This document shows, one piece after another, positions 8,077 to 17,661 of a stretch of DNA of 52,147 nucleotides. This DNA comes from Vallitalea sp. GTDB lineage: Bacteria > Bacillota > Clostridia > Lachnospirales > Vallitaleaceae. Each line of letters begins with the position of its first letter. Within the stretch, counting starts at the first letter, position 1. A program made the position numbers and the translations under genes. The notes below the pieces were generated by a model. That model was not told the origin of the DNA and made no database searches. It worked only from the letters and a program-made list of their open reading frames with translations. The stretch lies in the NCBI GenBank assembly GCA_025210235.1, contig JAOASG010000004.1, positions 1-52,147 on the forward strand, read 5' to 3'.

Positions 8077-8124
8077 TTAAACTTTTTAGCAAACATAGTA
8101 TTAAATACAAGCTTAAAAAGTTAA
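8077..8124. other. Imperfect inverted repeat upstream of the 133-aa gene
   Basis: TTAAACTTTTTAGC (8077-8090) and GCTTAAAAAGTTAA (8111-8124) pair with a one-base bulge. It lies 34 nt upstream of the minus-strand start codon, in the leader or promoter. It may be an operator or an RNA hairpin. Confidence 0.4.
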
Positions 8125-8272
8125 ATTAAACATTTATGTATAATTACTATATAACAAATTATATCGTATATTTAATTTAAAATCATATGTAATAATTGGA
8201 TTTTTAATGGCTACAAATACCATAGTAAAATTATTAATATGGTTAATACTATAATTACGGAGGTGATTATAA

Positions 8273-8464
8273 ATGGCATATAATAAGCAAGCAACAGAAG
8301 CACTTAATAAGTTTAAATATGAAATTGCAAGTGAAATAGGTGTTAACTTAAAACAAGGTTATAATGGTGATTTAACATCTGCTCAAGCTGGCTCAGTTGG
8401 TGGAGAAATGGTTAAAAGAATGATAGAAAGACAAGAACAAACTATGTCAGGTGGTTCTTATTAA
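8273..8464 (+). CDS. Small acid-soluble spore protein, alpha/beta type
   Basis: 63 residues from ATG 8273, preceded by GGAGGTGAT. It has the complete alpha/beta SASP pattern: EALNKFKYEIASEIGVNL (with the region where the GPR protease cuts, around YEIASE), YNGDLTSAQAGSVGGEMVK, then MIERQEQ. These proteins coat spore DNA, protect it from UV, and are degraded to amino acids at germination. A CATAGTA sequence at 8221-8227 resembles the -10 of forespore sigma-F/G promoters, but I see no good -35. Monocistronic, with a terminator at 8499-8535. It is direct evidence for an endospore former. Confidence 0.96.
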   Translation: MAYNKQATEALNKFKYEIASEIGVNLKQGYNGDLTSAQAGSVGGEMVKRMIERQEQTMSGGSY

Positions 8465-8498
8465 TTTATCAAATAATTTAATACTTGATACAATAATT

Positions 8499-8535
8499 AA
8501 AATCCTAGATAATAATTCTGGGATTTTTATTTTTT
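8499..8535 (+). terminator. Intrinsic terminator of the spore-protein gene
   Basis: AAAATCCTAGA (8499-8509) pairs with TCTGGGATTTT (8517-8527) around loop TAATAAT, with further T-runs downstream. Confidence 0.82.
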
Positions 8536-8668
8536 TGATATCTTTTTCGTAAATGCCAGCTTTTTAATATTATTAATGAATATTCCTTGTTGAATTTTAG
8601 TTAAAATAAATTTCAATGTGCTTACTCTGATTTTATGCTAAATAACTGTAGATTTATCATAATCACTA

Positions 8669-8677
8669 TGGTATAAT
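8669..8677 (+). promoter_or_regulatory. Extended -10 promoter of the tig-clpP-clpX unit
   Basis: TGGTATAAT (8669-8677) is a perfect extended -10 element (TGn-TATAAT). The -35 region is weak, as is usual for this promoter class. The start point would be near 8684. Confidence 0.65.
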
Positions 8678-8690
8678 ATACAAATGGTTA

Positions 8691-8787
8691 AATAGGAATA
8701 GCTATGCCCTTTTATATATATGTAGAAAATATTAAGTTTTTTTGATATAGTTTTAAGAATGACAAAAGGGAAGAATTACTTTCCTAT
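8691..8787 (+). promoter_or_regulatory. Imperfect inverted repeat in the tig leader
   Basis: AATAGGAA (8691-8698) with TTCCTATT (8781-8788), and inside it CCCTTTT (8707-8713) with AAAAGGG (8764-8770). The arms enclose an AU-rich loop and end about 10 nt before the ribosome site (AAGGAGG at 8798-8804). It may fold in the leader RNA and modulate translation or stability. Confidence 0.45.
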
Positions 8788-8814
8788 TATATAAATTAAG
8801 GAGGAACAATTTTA

Positions 8815-10101
8815 ATGAACGTAAAAGTAGAGACACTAGAAAAAAGCATGGTAAAATTAACTATTGAAGTTGAGGCTGAACGCTTTGAAGAAGGCATGAA
8901 GCATGCATACAATAAGAACAAAAAAAATATTACAGTTCCAGGTTTTAGAAAAGGTAAAGTACCAAGACAATTAGTTGAAAAGACTTATGGTGCAGAAGTT
9001 TTTTATGAGGATGCTGTCAACTATATAATTCCAGATGCATATGATAAAGCTATAGAAGAAAACGATTTACAAGTTGTTTCAAGACCAGAAGTTGATGTAC
9101 AACAAGTTGAAAAAGGCAAATCAATGATCTTTACTGCGGAAGTTGCTGTTAAACCAGAAGTTACTCTTGGTGAGTATAAAGGTTTAGAAGTTGAAAAAAC
9201 TGAAATTGAAGTTACTGAAGAAGATATTACAGCAGAAATTGAAAAAGTTAGAGATCAAAATTCAAGACTTATCGATGTGACAGATAGAGCTGTAGAAGAT
9301 AAGGATCAAATTATTATCGATTTTGAAGGATTCGTAGATGGAGAACCTTTTGAAGGTGGTAAAGCAGAAAATTATTCTTTAACAATTGGATCTCATTCTT
9401 TTATTGATACTTTTGAAGATCAATTAATTGGAAAAAATATTGGTGAAGAAGTAGAAGTTAATGTAACTTTCCCAGAAGATTATCAACAAGAAGATTTACA
9501 AGGAAAACCAGCTTTATTTAAAGTTAAAGTAAATGAAATCAAATGCAAAGAATTACCAGAGGTTGACGACGAATTTGCAATGGATGTTTCAGAATTTGAT
9601 ACACTTGTTGAATATAAAGAAGATATTAAGGCAAAACTTTTAGAGCAAAAAGAAAATCAAGCTAAGAGTAAAAAACAACAAGATCTTGTTGATAAGGCTG
9701 TAGAAAATGCTAGTATGGAAATTGCAGATGCAATGATTGACTTAGAAGCAGAAAATATGACTAATGATTTTGCTTATAGATTACAGTATCAAGGATTATC
9801 ACTTGAACAATATTTTGGATTTACAGGACAAAATATGGCAACATTAAAAGAAAACATGAAAACTGATGCAGAAAAAAGAATTAAAAGCAGATTAGTACTA
9901 GAAGCTATTTCAAAAACTGAAAATATTGATGTTTCAGATGAAGACCTAAAAGAAGAATTAGAAAAAATGGCTACAATGTACAATATGGAATATGATAAAA
10001 TAGCAGAAACTATGGGAGACGAAGAAAAAGAAAGTATTAAAGGTGATATAAAAAATCAAAAAGCACTTGATTTTATCGTACAACAAGCTAAAGAAGTGTA
10101 A
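8815..10101 (+). CDS. tig: Trigger factor
   Basis: 428 residues from ATG 8815 behind AAGGAGG, the usual family length. An N-terminal ribosome-binding domain carries the signature VPGFRKGKVPRQLVEKTYG (about 42-60). The FKBP-like prolyl isomerase domain (about 160-245, DFEGFVDGEPFEGGKAENY) and the long helical C-terminal chaperone arms follow. It binds nascent chains at the ribosome exit. It is first in the unit with clpP and clpX, the common Clostridia/Bacilli arrangement that links folding with proteolysis. Confidence 0.97.
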   Translation: MNVKVETLEKSMVKLTIEVEAERFEEGMKHAYNKNKKNITVPGFRKGKVPRQLVEKTYGAEVFYEDAVNYIIPDAYDKAIEENDLQVVSRPEVDVQQVEKGKSMIFTAEVAVKPEVTLGEYKGLEVEKTEIEVTEEDITAEIEKVRDQNSRLIDVTDRAVEDKDQIIIDFEGFVDGEPFEGGKAENYSLTIGSHSFIDTFEDQLIGKNIGEEVEVNVTFPEDYQQEDLQGKPALFKVKVNEIKCKELPEVDDEFAMDVSEFDTLVEYKEDIKAKLLEQKENQAKSKKQQDLVDKAVENASMEIADAMIDLEAENMTNDFAYRLQYQGLSLEQYFGFTGQNMATLKENMKTDAEKRIKSRLVLEAISKTENIDVSDEDLKEELEKMATMYNMEYDKIAETMGDEEKESIKGDIKNQKALDFIVQQAKEV

Positions 10102-10152
10102 TAATAAGTACATTATTTGCGTATGATAAAAAGGTAAAGGAGGATAATTAAT

Positions 10153-10734
10153 ATGAGTTTAGTGCCTTATGTTGTAGAACAAACTAGTAGAGGGGAAAGA
10201 TCATACGATATTTTTTCGAGACTTTTAAAAGAAAGAATTATTTTCTTAGGAGAAGAAGTAAATGATGCAACTGCTAGTTTAGTTGTGGCTCAATTACTCT
10301 TTTTAGAAGCTGAAGACCCAGATAAGGACATTCATTTATATATAAATAGCCCAGGAGGCTCAATAACTGCAGGTATGGCTATATATGATACTATGAATTA
10401 CATTAAACCTGATGTATCAACTATCTGTATTGGAATGGCTGCGAGTATGGGAGCATTCTTACTTGCTGGTGGCGCAAAAGGCAAAAGATTTGCTTTACCA
10501 AACGCTGAGATAATGATTCATCAACCACTTGGAGGTACTCAAGGTCAAGCGGTTGATATAAAAATACATGCTGATAGAATAATTGCAATTAGACAAAAAC
10601 TTAATACTATATTAAGTGAAAAAACAGGTCAGCCATTAGAAGTTATTGAAAAGGATACTGATAGAGACAACTTTATGACAGCAGAGGCTGCTATGAAATA
10701 TGGTCTAATAGATAAAGTATTCGAAAAAAGATAA
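10153..10734 (+). CDS. clpP: ATP-dependent Clp protease proteolytic subunit
   Basis: 193 residues, the normal length, from ATG 10153 with AAAGGAGG upstream. The catalytic triad is visible at the standard positions: Ser98 in GMAASMGA, His123 in IMIHQPLGG and Asp172 in the DTDRDNF segment. The N-terminal axial-loop motif ([19 protein letters not shown]) is intact. It forms the tetradecameric chamber that degrades proteins unfolded by ClpX, which is encoded 18 nt downstream. It begins 51 nt after tig with no terminator between. Confidence 0.98.
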   Translation: MSLVPYVVEQTSRGERSYDIFSRLLKERIIFLGEEVNDATASLVVAQLLFLEAEDPDKDIHLYINSPGGSITAGMAIYDTMNYIKPDVSTICIGMAASMGAFLLAGGAKGKRFALPNAEIMIHQPLGGTQGQAVDIKIHADRIIAIRQKLNTILSEKTGQPLEVIEKDTDRDNFMTAEAAMKYGLIDKVFEKR

Positions 10735-10752
10735 CCGAAAGTAGGTGTAGCA

Positions 10753-12057
10753 ATGGCAAATAAATACGATGATAAAAAACAACTTAGATGTTCATTTTGT
10801 CATAAAACGCAGGATCAAGTAAGAAAACTTATTGCAGGTCCAAACGTATATATATGTGATGAGTGTATTGAATTGTGTGCAGAGATTATTGAAGAGGAAT
10901 TTCAAGACTATAAAGAAACACAAGATCTAGAAAATATACCTAAGCCAAGCGAAATAAAGACATTTCTAGACGAATATGTTATAGGTCAAGAAGATGCCAA
11001 AAAAACATTATCTGTAGCTGTGTATAATCATTATAAGAGAATAAGAAGTGATTTTAAGAATGAGGATGTAGAACTTCAAAAAAGTAACATTCTTATGGTT
11101 GGACCAACAGGTTCAGGTAAAACATATATGGCTCAGACATTAGCAAAAATGTTAGGGGTACCTTTCGCTATTGCAGATGCTACTTCATTAACTGAAGCAG
11201 GATATGTTGGTGAAGATGTTGAAAACATATTACTTCGATTAATTCAAGCAGCAGATTTTGATATTGAAAAGGCTGAACAAGGTATAATTTATATTGATGA
11301 AATTGATAAAATTGCCAGAAAATCTGATAATCCTTCTATTACAAGAGATGTAAGTGGAGAGGGTGTACAGCAGGCATTATTAAAAATATTAGAAGGTACA
11401 ATTGCTTCAGTTCCTCCACAAGGTGGAAGGAAACATCCACATCAAGAATTTATACAAATAGATACTACAAATATATTATTTATTTGTGCAGGAGCTTTTG
11501 ATGGATTAGAAAAGACAATACAACAACGTATTGGTGAAAAATCTATGGGATTTGGAGCAACAGTAGAAAATATTAAGAATCAACAAATTGGTCATGTATT
11601 AAAAGAATTATTACCTCAAGACTTAATAAAATTTGGATTAATACCTGAATTTGTTGGACGTATACCTGTTAATGTAACTCTTAATAATCTTACAGAAGAA
11701 GCTTTGGTAGATATACTAGTAAAACCTAAGAATTCTTTAGTAAAACAATATAAAACATTATTTGAAATGGATGATGTAGAACTAGAATTTGAAGAGGATG
11801 CACTAATATCAATAGCTAAGAAATCTCTTGAACGTAAAACAGGGGCAAGAGGACTAAGAGCAATATTAGAGGAATTAATGACAGATATTATGTATGAAAT
11901 ACCTTCTAATAATAATATTGAAAAATGCATAATTACTAAAACATCTATAGAAAATAATGAAAAACCTAACTTAATTATTAATGAGAATATACAATCAATA
12001 AAAAAGCCAGTAGCAAAAAAGAGAACAAAGCGTAAAAATGAAAATGAAACTGCTTAG
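10753..12057 (+). CDS. clpX: ATP-dependent Clp protease ATP-binding subunit ClpX
   Basis: 434 residues from ATG 10753. The N-terminal zinc finger has Cys13, Cys16, Cys35 and Cys38. The AAA+ module follows, with Walker A GPTGSGKT, Walker [12 protein letters not shown], the pore loop region GYVGEDV, and the ClpP-binding IGF-type loop (region [12 protein letters not shown]). A short Lys/Arg-rich C-terminal tail ([12 protein letters not shown]) extends beyond the usual ClpX end. It unfolds tagged substrates for ClpP. A strong terminator follows. Confidence 0.98.
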   Translation: MANKYDDKKQLRCSFCHKTQDQVRKLIAGPNVYICDECIELCAEIIEEEFQDYKETQDLENIPKPSEIKTFLDEYVIGQEDAKKTLSVAVYNHYKRIRSDFKNEDVELQKSNILMVGPTGSGKTYMAQTLAKMLGVPFAIADATSLTEAGYVGEDVENILLRLIQAADFDIEKAEQGIIYIDEIDKIARKSDNPSITRDVSGEGVQQALLKILEGTIASVPPQGGRKHPHQEFIQIDTTNILFICAGAFDGLEKTIQQRIGEKSMGFGATVENIKNQQIGHVLKELLPQDLIKFGLIPEFVGRIPVNVTLNNLTEEALVDILVKPKNSLVKQYKTLFEMDDVELEFEEDALISIAKKSLERKTGARGLRAILEELMTDIMYEIPSNNNIEKCIITKTSIENNEKPNLIINENIQSIKKPVAKKRTKRKNENETA

Positions 12058-12073
12058 GATTAGTCCTAAATTT

Positions 12074-12099
12074 ACCCCCCTGCTAATAGGGGGGTTTTT
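12074..12099 (+). terminator. Strong terminator after clpX
   Basis: ACCCCCC and GGGGGGT stems around a short loop, followed by TTTTT. It separates tig-clpP-clpX from lon. No convincing promoter is visible in the 47 nt before lon, so lon may depend partly on read-through or on a promoter inside clpX. Confidence 0.92.
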
Positions 12100-12146
12100 G
12101 CAATTACTAAAATAGCTTTATTATATAAGGAGTGAATTACATAGAG

Positions 12147-14480
12147 ATGGAAGATACAGTGATAAAGATTCCTTTATTGGCGCTAAGAGGCATTAATATA
12201 TTACCAGATATGATTATACATTTTGATGTAAAAAGAAAAAAATCTGTTAATGCTCTAGAAGAGGCAATGACAAATGAACAATTAATATTTCTAGTTGCTC
12301 AAAAAGATGCAAGTGATGAAGAACCTACAATAGATAATTTATATAATATAGGAACAATATCTAAGATTAAACAGCTTATTAAACTTCCTGGTAATATAAT
12401 AAGAGTACTAGTTGAAGGATTAGAACGAGGAGAAATACAAAATTTTATTAGTGAAGATCCTTATATTATGACAGAAGTCAGAAAAATGGATACTGAAAAT
12501 AGTAGTATAAGTGAAGAACAAGAGGAGGCATTACTTAGAATCACGTTTGAAAGTTTAGAAGAGTATTCTAAGGTTAACCCAGGTTATTCTACAGAAACTA
12601 TTAAGAATATGTTAGCGATTAGAGATATTGGAAAACTTGCTGATAGTATTGCAGCAAATATTAATGTTTCCCTTGAAGATAAGCAGTTAATATTAGGAGA
12701 GGCTGATCCAGCTAGGAGATTAGAATTAACTATTTCTATTTTAAAACGTGAAATAGAACTTAGTAAAATAAAGAAAGACATCCAACTTCAAGTAAAACAA
12801 AAAATAGACAAAAATCAAAAAGAATATTATCTAAGAGAACAATTAAAAGTAATTCAAAATGAATTAGGGGATAAATATGGTCTAGGTGAAGAGATAGACA
12901 AGTATATAAAACAGCTTAAAAAATTAAAAGCTCCTAAAAAAGTAAAAGATAAAATTGAAAAAGAGATAGAAAGAATAAAAAAAATACCTAGTGGTTCTTC
13001 TGAAGGCGTTGTTGTAAGAAATTATATTGAATGTCTTTTAGAATTACCTTGGAATCATAAGACAAAAGAATCTACTGATATTGCTAAAGGAGAAGAAATA
13101 TTAGATAGAGATCATTATGGACTTAAAAAGGTAAAAGAAAGGGTACTAGAACATCTTGCAGTGAGAAAATTATCAAGTAAAACTGATAGTCCAATTATAT
13201 GTTTAATTGGTCCTCCAGGTACTGGAAAGACATCTATAGCTAAGTCTATAGCAAATGCTCTAAATCGAAATTATGTAAGAATTTCTTTAGGTGGGATAAG
13301 AGATGAGGCAGAAATTCGTGGACATAGACGAACTTATATAGGTGCTATGCCAGGACGTATTGTTAATGGATTAAAACAAGCAGGTTCTAGTAACCCACTT
13401 ATGTTATTTGATGAGATTGATAAAATGAGTTCTGATTTTCGAGGTGATCCATCGGCTGCTTTATTAGAAGTTTTGGACTCTGAACAAAACAATAAGTTTA
13501 GAGATCATTATATTGAGTTACCTGTAAATTTATCGGATGTATTATTTATTGCAACGGCTAATAGCGTTCAGACTATACCTAAGCCGTTATTAGATAGGTT
13601 AGAATTAATACCTGTAACTAGCTATACAGCCAATGAAAAAATGCATATTGCTAGGAGGCATTTAATTATAAAGCAATTGGAGAAACATGGCTTAAAAGAA
13701 GGCCAATTGACAATAAGCAAAAATGCACTAAGAAAGATAATAGATAGTTATACTAAAGAAGCTGGAGTAAGAAACTTAGAGAGAAAAATCGGAGAAATAT
13801 GTAGAAAAGCTGCCAAGGAAGTATTAGTAAATAATAAATCCACTATAAAAATTACAGAACAGAATTTAGAAAAGTATTTAGGGATACCAGTATATACATT
13901 TGATATGATTGCTGATAAATCACAAGTGGGGGTTGTAAGAGGATTGGCATGGACATCTGTTGGAGGAGATACACTTTCAATAGAGGTAAATACCATGAAA
14001 GGTTCAGGAAAATTTGAATTAACAGGACAATTAGGAGATGTTATGAAAGAATCAGCAAAAGCTGGTATTAGCTATATACGTTCTAAAACAAAAGAATTAG
14101 GTATAGAGGAAGAATTTTATAAAAAAGTAGATATTCATATTCACATACCAGAAGGTGCAGTTCCAAAAGATGGACCATCTGCAGGAATTACAATGGCAAC
14201 AGCAATGATTTCTGCACTAACTAATAAACCTGTTAAAAATGATGTTGCAATGACTGGGGAAATTACTTTAAGAGGAAGAGTACTTCCTATAGGTGGATTA
14301 AAGGAAAAATTACTAGCAGCTAAAAGAGCAGGAATTAAAAAAGTGTTAATTCCAAAAGATAATACTAAGAATATTTCAGAAATTGAAAAAGAGATTACAA
14401 GAGGATTAGAAGTTGTATATGTTAGTAATATGGATGAAGTGATAAAAGAAGCAGTTATTCTAGATGAAAGTAGGGCATAA
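12147..14480 (+). CDS. lon: ATP-dependent Lon protease
   Basis: 777 residues from ATG 12147. A GTG five codons earlier (12132) is open but overlaps the Shine-Dalgarno AAGGAG, so ATG is preferred. An N-terminal LON substrate-binding domain (LLALRGINILPDM) is followed by coiled coil, an AAA+ domain (Walker A GPPGTGKTS, Walker B LMLFDEIDKM, RGHRRTYIGAMPG) and the protease domain. The catalytic Ser lies in PKDGPSAGIT (about residue 677) and the Lys in GGLKEKLLAAKRAG. It degrades damaged and regulatory proteins. It overlaps no gene, but engB starts 1 nt after its stop. Confidence 0.97.
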   Translation: MEDTVIKIPLLALRGINILPDMIIHFDVKRKKSVNALEEAMTNEQLIFLVAQKDASDEEPTIDNLYNIGTISKIKQLIKLPGNIIRVLVEGLERGEIQNFISEDPYIMTEVRKMDTENSSISEEQEEALLRITFESLEEYSKVNPGYSTETIKNMLAIRDIGKLADSIAANINVSLEDKQLILGEADPARRLELTISILKREIELSKIKKDIQLQVKQKIDKNQKEYYLREQLKVIQNELGDKYGLGEEIDKYIKQLKKLKAPKKVKDKIEKEIERIKKIPSGSSEGVVVRNYIECLLELPWNHKTKESTDIAKGEEILDRDHYGLKKVKERVLEHLAVRKLSSKTDSPIICLIGPPGTGKTSIAKSIANALNRNYVRISLGGIRDEAEIRGHRRTYIGAMPGRIVNGLKQAGSSNPLMLFDEIDKMSSDFRGDPSAALLEVLDSEQNNKFRDHYIELPVNLSDVLFIATANSVQTIPKPLLDRLELIPVTSYTANEKMHIARRHLIIKQLEKHGLKEGQLTISKNALRKIIDSYTKEAGVRNLERKIGEICRKAAKEVLVNNKSTIKITEQNLEKYLGIPVYTFDMIADKSQVGVVRGLAWTSVGGDTLSIEVNTMKGSGKFELTGQLGDVMKESAKAGISYIRSKTKELGIEEEFYKKVDIHIHIPEGAVPKDGPSAGITMATAMISALTNKPVKNDVAMTGEITLRGRVLPIGGLKEKLLAAKRAGIKKVLIPKDNTKNISEIEKEITRGLEVVYVSNMDEVIKEAVILDESRA

Positions 14481-14481
14481 T

Positions 14482-15069
14482 ATGAATGTAAATAATGTTA
14501 ATTTGGAAGTTGTTTCCGGTAATACTTCGCAATTTCCCAATACTGGATTAATTGAAATAGCTTTTGCAGGGAAATCAAATGTAGGAAAGTCATCATTAAT
14601 TAATGCATTAATTAATAGAAAATCCTATGCAAGAACATCATCACAACCAGGCAAAACACAAACAATCAATTTCTATAATATAGAAGATCAGCTCTATTTT
14701 GTAGATTTACCTGGATATGGCTATGCTAAGGTTTCAAAAAAAGAACGTGAGCGTTGGGGTAAGTTTATTGAGAGATATCTTAATAAAAGACAGCAACTAA
14801 AACAAGTAATATTGTTAGTAGATATTCGACATGAACCAGGTAATCATGATAAGATGCTATATGATTGGATAGTATATAATGGATTTGAACCAATTGTTAT
14901 TGCAACAAAATTAGATAAAATAAAACGAAGTCAGATTGACAAACACGTTAGTGTAATCAAAAAAGCTCTAAACGTAAAAGACAGAAATAGAATTATACCT
15001 TTCTCAGCATCAACAAAGCAAGGAAAAGAAAAGATATGGGAAATGATAGAAGAGGTTATTAACAAATAG
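14482..15069 (+). CDS. engB: Ribosome biogenesis GTPase EngB/YsxC
   Basis: 195 residues from ATG 14482. An earlier in-frame ATG at 14464 lies in the lon 3' end without a ribosome site. TRAFAC GTPase motifs are G1 GKSNVGKSS, a switch region QPGKTQTINFYN, G3 DLPGYGYA, G4 TKLDK and G5 SAS. It acts in late 50S ribosomal subunit assembly and is usually essential. The lon-engB pairing is common in Firmicutes. A terminator shared with the convergent DUF4364 gene follows. Confidence 0.96.
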   Translation: MNVNNVNLEVVSGNTSQFPNTGLIEIAFAGKSNVGKSSLINALINRKSYARTSSQPGKTQTINFYNIEDQLYFVDLPGYGYAKVSKKERERWGKFIERYLNKRQQLKQVILLVDIRHEPGNHDKMLYDWIVYNGFEPIVIATKLDKIKRSQIDKHVSVIKKALNVKDRNRIIPFSASTKQGKEKIWEMIEEVINK

Positions 15070-15074
15070 ATAAT

Positions 15075-15118
15075 AAAAAGCTCCCAATTAAGTATAATTA
15101 CCAATTGGGAGTTTATCT
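15075..15118. terminator. Shared terminator between engB and the DUF4364 gene
   Basis: Stem CTCCCAATT (15081-15089) with AATTGGGAG (15103-15111), an A-run to the left and T's to the right, between convergent genes. Confidence 0.82.
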
Positions 15119-15642
15119 TATTTCATAAGTTCTCCAAGAACTTTACTATAAAAAATATGAGGGTTTTTTTTCCAATTATTACATATCTTAAGAGCTTGTT
15201 CTTTAGAGACTACAGCTAATTGCAGTTCCATGAGTAGTTCTTTTTTTTCTTTAGCAACACATGTAACAACATACTCTCCATTTTTTTTAGGAAAATATTC
15301 AGCTGTTATTTCAAAGTCATTTTTTAATTGGATTTTTTTTTCTTTTAAATATCCAACAATTTCTAAACGTATACTTTCAGGTATTCTATTCTCAAAATAC
15401 TCTAATGTTTTTTTACCATCATCAGTAATAGAATAGTTTGTAGAATGGCTTTTGACATTAGTAATTAGTAAATTAGTTTCTACTAATTCTGATAAATATT
15501 GTTGCAATGAAAAATAATTCATATATTCATGTGCTAACACAAATTCAGAAATCCGGGTGTAGGACATGGGAATATCGATTTTTTCTATCATATATAAAAC
15601 AATTAATTTGTTAACACTTAACTCATGATTTGAACCCTTCAT
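15118..15642 (-). CDS. DUF4364 family protein (winged-helix type)
   Basis: 174 residues from ATG 15642, with AGGAGG upstream (the complement of CCTCCT near 15650). The N-terminal half reads like a PadR/MarR-type winged helix (KLIVLYMIEKIDIPMSYTRISEFVL, then LQQYLSELVETNLLI and YSITDDGKKTLEYF). The C-terminal half is a beta-rich domain ending in NNWKKNPHIFYSKVLGEL. DUF4364 proteins are a family of uncharacterised small proteins in Clostridia. A DNA-binding or regulatory role is inferred from the fold only. It is a single gene, convergent with engB. Confidence 0.85.
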   Translation of the reverse strand: MKGSNHELSVNKLIVLYMIEKIDIPMSYTRISEFVLAHEYMNYFSLQQYLSELVETNLLITNVKSHSTNYSITDDGKKTLEYFENRIPESIRLEIVGYLKEKKIQLKNDFEITAEYFPKKNGEYVVTCVAKEKKELLMELQLAVVSKEQALKICNNWKKNPHIFYSKVLGELMK

Positions 15643-15800
15643 AAAAACCTCCTATAACCAACGTTAATAATATTAATAATTAGTTATAACACTATATATT
15701 GTGGTTGGTTAAATATATAATACTTTATATTAATATATATTGTATAGCAAAACATAAAAATAAACAATAGCTCTAAACAAAAAATAACTATGAAAAATTT

Positions 15801-16733
15801 TTATTGGGCTTGAACATAGTATTTACCTTGCCATGTATCACGTATCTTAAATTCTTTAATTATATTATTTAAAACTACTTTTTTATTTCCACTCCACAAT
15901 GGTGCAATTAAAAGTTTTTTTGGTCCATCTCCTGTAATTCTATGTATAACAATATTTTGGGGAATAATTTCAATACATGAAATGACAGTATCTATATAAT
16001 CTTCCATGTTTAATATACTAAATGAATTGTTAGTGTAATAATCTGCTAAATCAGTATCTTTTAATATATGGAGCAATTGAAGTTTAATACCTTGGATTTT
16101 CTTGCTTGTTATATATTTGACTGATTCAAGAATCTGTTTTTTACTTTCATAAGGTAGTCCTAAAATAAGATGAACAATTATATCTATATTACAGTTATTT
16201 AGTTTAGTTACTGCTTCATTAAAGCATTCTAATTCATAGCCTCTTCTAATAAATGATGCTGATGAAGGATGAATAGTTTGTAAACCAAGTTCAATCCATA
16301 CCTTCTTATATTTATTAATAGATGTCAATAATTTAATAACTTCATTATTTAAACAATCAGGTCTTGTGGCTATAGATATGCCAATGATATCAGGATGAGA
16401 AATTGCTTGTTTATATATTGAGTTTAAACACTCTATAGAGGCATAAGTATTTGTATAAGCTTGAAAATATGCTATATATTTTGTGCCTGTTTTTTTAGAG
16501 GAAAGTCTTTTTTTTCCTTCTTCAATTTGATCATAAATAGAAAGAGATTTAGATGAAGCAAAATCACCAGACCCCCCACTACTACAGAAAATACAACCTC
16601 TTGTGTCAATTTTACCATCTCTATTAGGACATGTAAAACCTCCATCTAATGCAATTTTATATATTTTTTCTCCGTATAACTCTTTTAAATAGTAATTTAA
16701 TGAATAATATGGTTTATCTCCCCAAATAGTCAT
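15801..16733 (-). CDS. Radical SAM protein, YtqA/YhcC family (TIGR01212-like)
   Basis: 310 residues from ATG 16733. The [4Fe-4S] cysteine motif is CPNRDGKIDTRGCIFC, the expanded spacing typical of this family rather than CxxxCxxC. It is followed by the family's YIAYFQAYTNTYA segment, IGISIATRPDCL, ELGLQTIHPSSASFIRRGY and VHLILGLPYESK. The conserved WSGNKK near the end is also typical. The chemistry would be SAM cleavage to a 5'-deoxyadenosyl radical. The substrate is not known to me. It overlaps the end of the upstream gene by 20 nt, so the two are coupled. Confidence 0.92.
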   Translation of the reverse strand: MTIWGDKPYYSLNYYLKELYGEKIYKIALDGGFTCPNRDGKIDTRGCIFCSSGGSGDFASSKSLSIYDQIEEGKKRLSSKKTGTKYIAYFQAYTNTYASIECLNSIYKQAISHPDIIGISIATRPDCLNNEVIKLLTSINKYKKVWIELGLQTIHPSSASFIRRGYELECFNEAVTKLNNCNIDIIVHLILGLPYESKKQILESVKYITSKKIQGIKLQLLHILKDTDLADYYTNNSFSILNMEDYIDTVISCIEIIPQNIVIHRITGDGPKKLLIAPLWSGNKKVVLNNIIKEFKIRDTWQGKYYVQAQ

Positions 16734-17166
16734 AATCCAGTTCTTTCCTCTCTAATTTTTCTTTTGTGGTTCTTATTTTTTTACATAGTAAAACTAAGTT
16801 TTGCCATTCTTCTTCAGATGATATATTTTTTACCATTTCAATAAATTCCAATTTTATGTTAAAAAGTAGATTTTGTTTAACTAGTGTTTCATCACCATAT
16901 TTTACGTTCAAAATTTTTGAAATTACATTAATAGTATCATCAGAAATACTACATGGCAAGTAAATATAAATACTGTTAAGTATTTTTTCTATTGCATCAT
17001 ACTGTTTTTCAAATGGATTTTCTTTATTGTTTTCTATATAGTAATTAAGTGAATTAATATCAAAAAAAATAATATTATCTATTTCAGAGTAATCATAATT
17101 AATAAGTATATCTCTAAATTCATTAAGTTTGTTTTCTAATTCCACTTCACTAATAATATTAGTCAT
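16714..17166 (-). CDS. Hypothetical protein coupled to the radical SAM gene
   Basis: 150 residues from ATG 17166. An ATG three codons earlier (17175) touches the ribosome site AAAGGA, leaving no spacing, so the second is preferred. I recognise no family. The protein is acidic and predicted helical, with no cysteine cluster or membrane segment. The 20-nt overlap with the YtqA-like gene makes a two-gene operon and suggests a shared pathway, which is inference. Confidence 0.65.
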   Translation of the reverse strand: MTNIISEVELENKLNEFRDILINYDYSEIDNIIFFDINSLNYYIENNKENPFEKQYDAIEKILNSIYIYLPCSISDDTINVISKILNVKYGDETLVKQNLLFNIKLEFIEMVKNISSEEEWQNLVLLCKKIRTTKEKLERKELDYDYLGR

Positions 17167-17661
17167 ATAACTCATTCCTTTTAATTTTATTAACTTATAT
17201 TAAAACTTCTATATTATATTTTTTATATTTAATAATAACCTAATTAGAAGTATTTATGAAATTCTCTATATAAATAATATATGCTAGAAAAAAAGAAATA
17301 AACAAACAAAAAAAACCACTTCTTATTATACTAGTAAATAAAAAGAAAAATAGGTTTTGGTATATTTTTTTAGTTTTAAAGTGAATAAAAAAATAAAGAA
17401 CAATGAAATGAATTAATTAGTATATAATAAAATAACCACATGTTACCATGTGGTTATTTTGATGAGGGGAGTATAAATAATTAATAAGGGGTTATATAGT
17501 GTATATGATATGCATTGCCTTCTTAGAAGAAAATACAACACAATCATATATTCACATTATAGTATATATCTTATATAATTTCAACAATAAAATTAAATTT
17601 TTATTAAAATTATTTTAAAAAAATGTTTTATAGACAAAAATACTTTGTGAAAATGTTGATT
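17167..17661. other. AT-rich intergenic region between two minus-strand units
   Basis: It holds promoter territory for the unit at 16714-17166 and a hairpin (17431-17458) that can end the HD-GYP transcript. Between 17460 and 17660 I see only AT-rich sequence, no open frame and no convincing RNA structure. Confidence 0.5.
17431..17458. terminator. Hairpin terminator, probably for the HD-GYP gene
   Basis: 12-bp stem AATAACCACATG (17431-17442) with CATGTGGTTATT (17447-17458), flanked by A's on the left and T's on the right. Either strand could be terminated. It lies about 200 nt beyond the HD-GYP stop. Confidence 0.7.

Larger units (their letters stand above)
8465..8814 (+). other. Intergenic region between the spore protein and tig
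   Basis: It holds the spore-protein terminator (8499-8535), an extended -10 promoter (8669-8677) and a long imperfect inverted repeat in the tig leader (8691-8787). No coding frame was seen. Confidence 0.6.
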
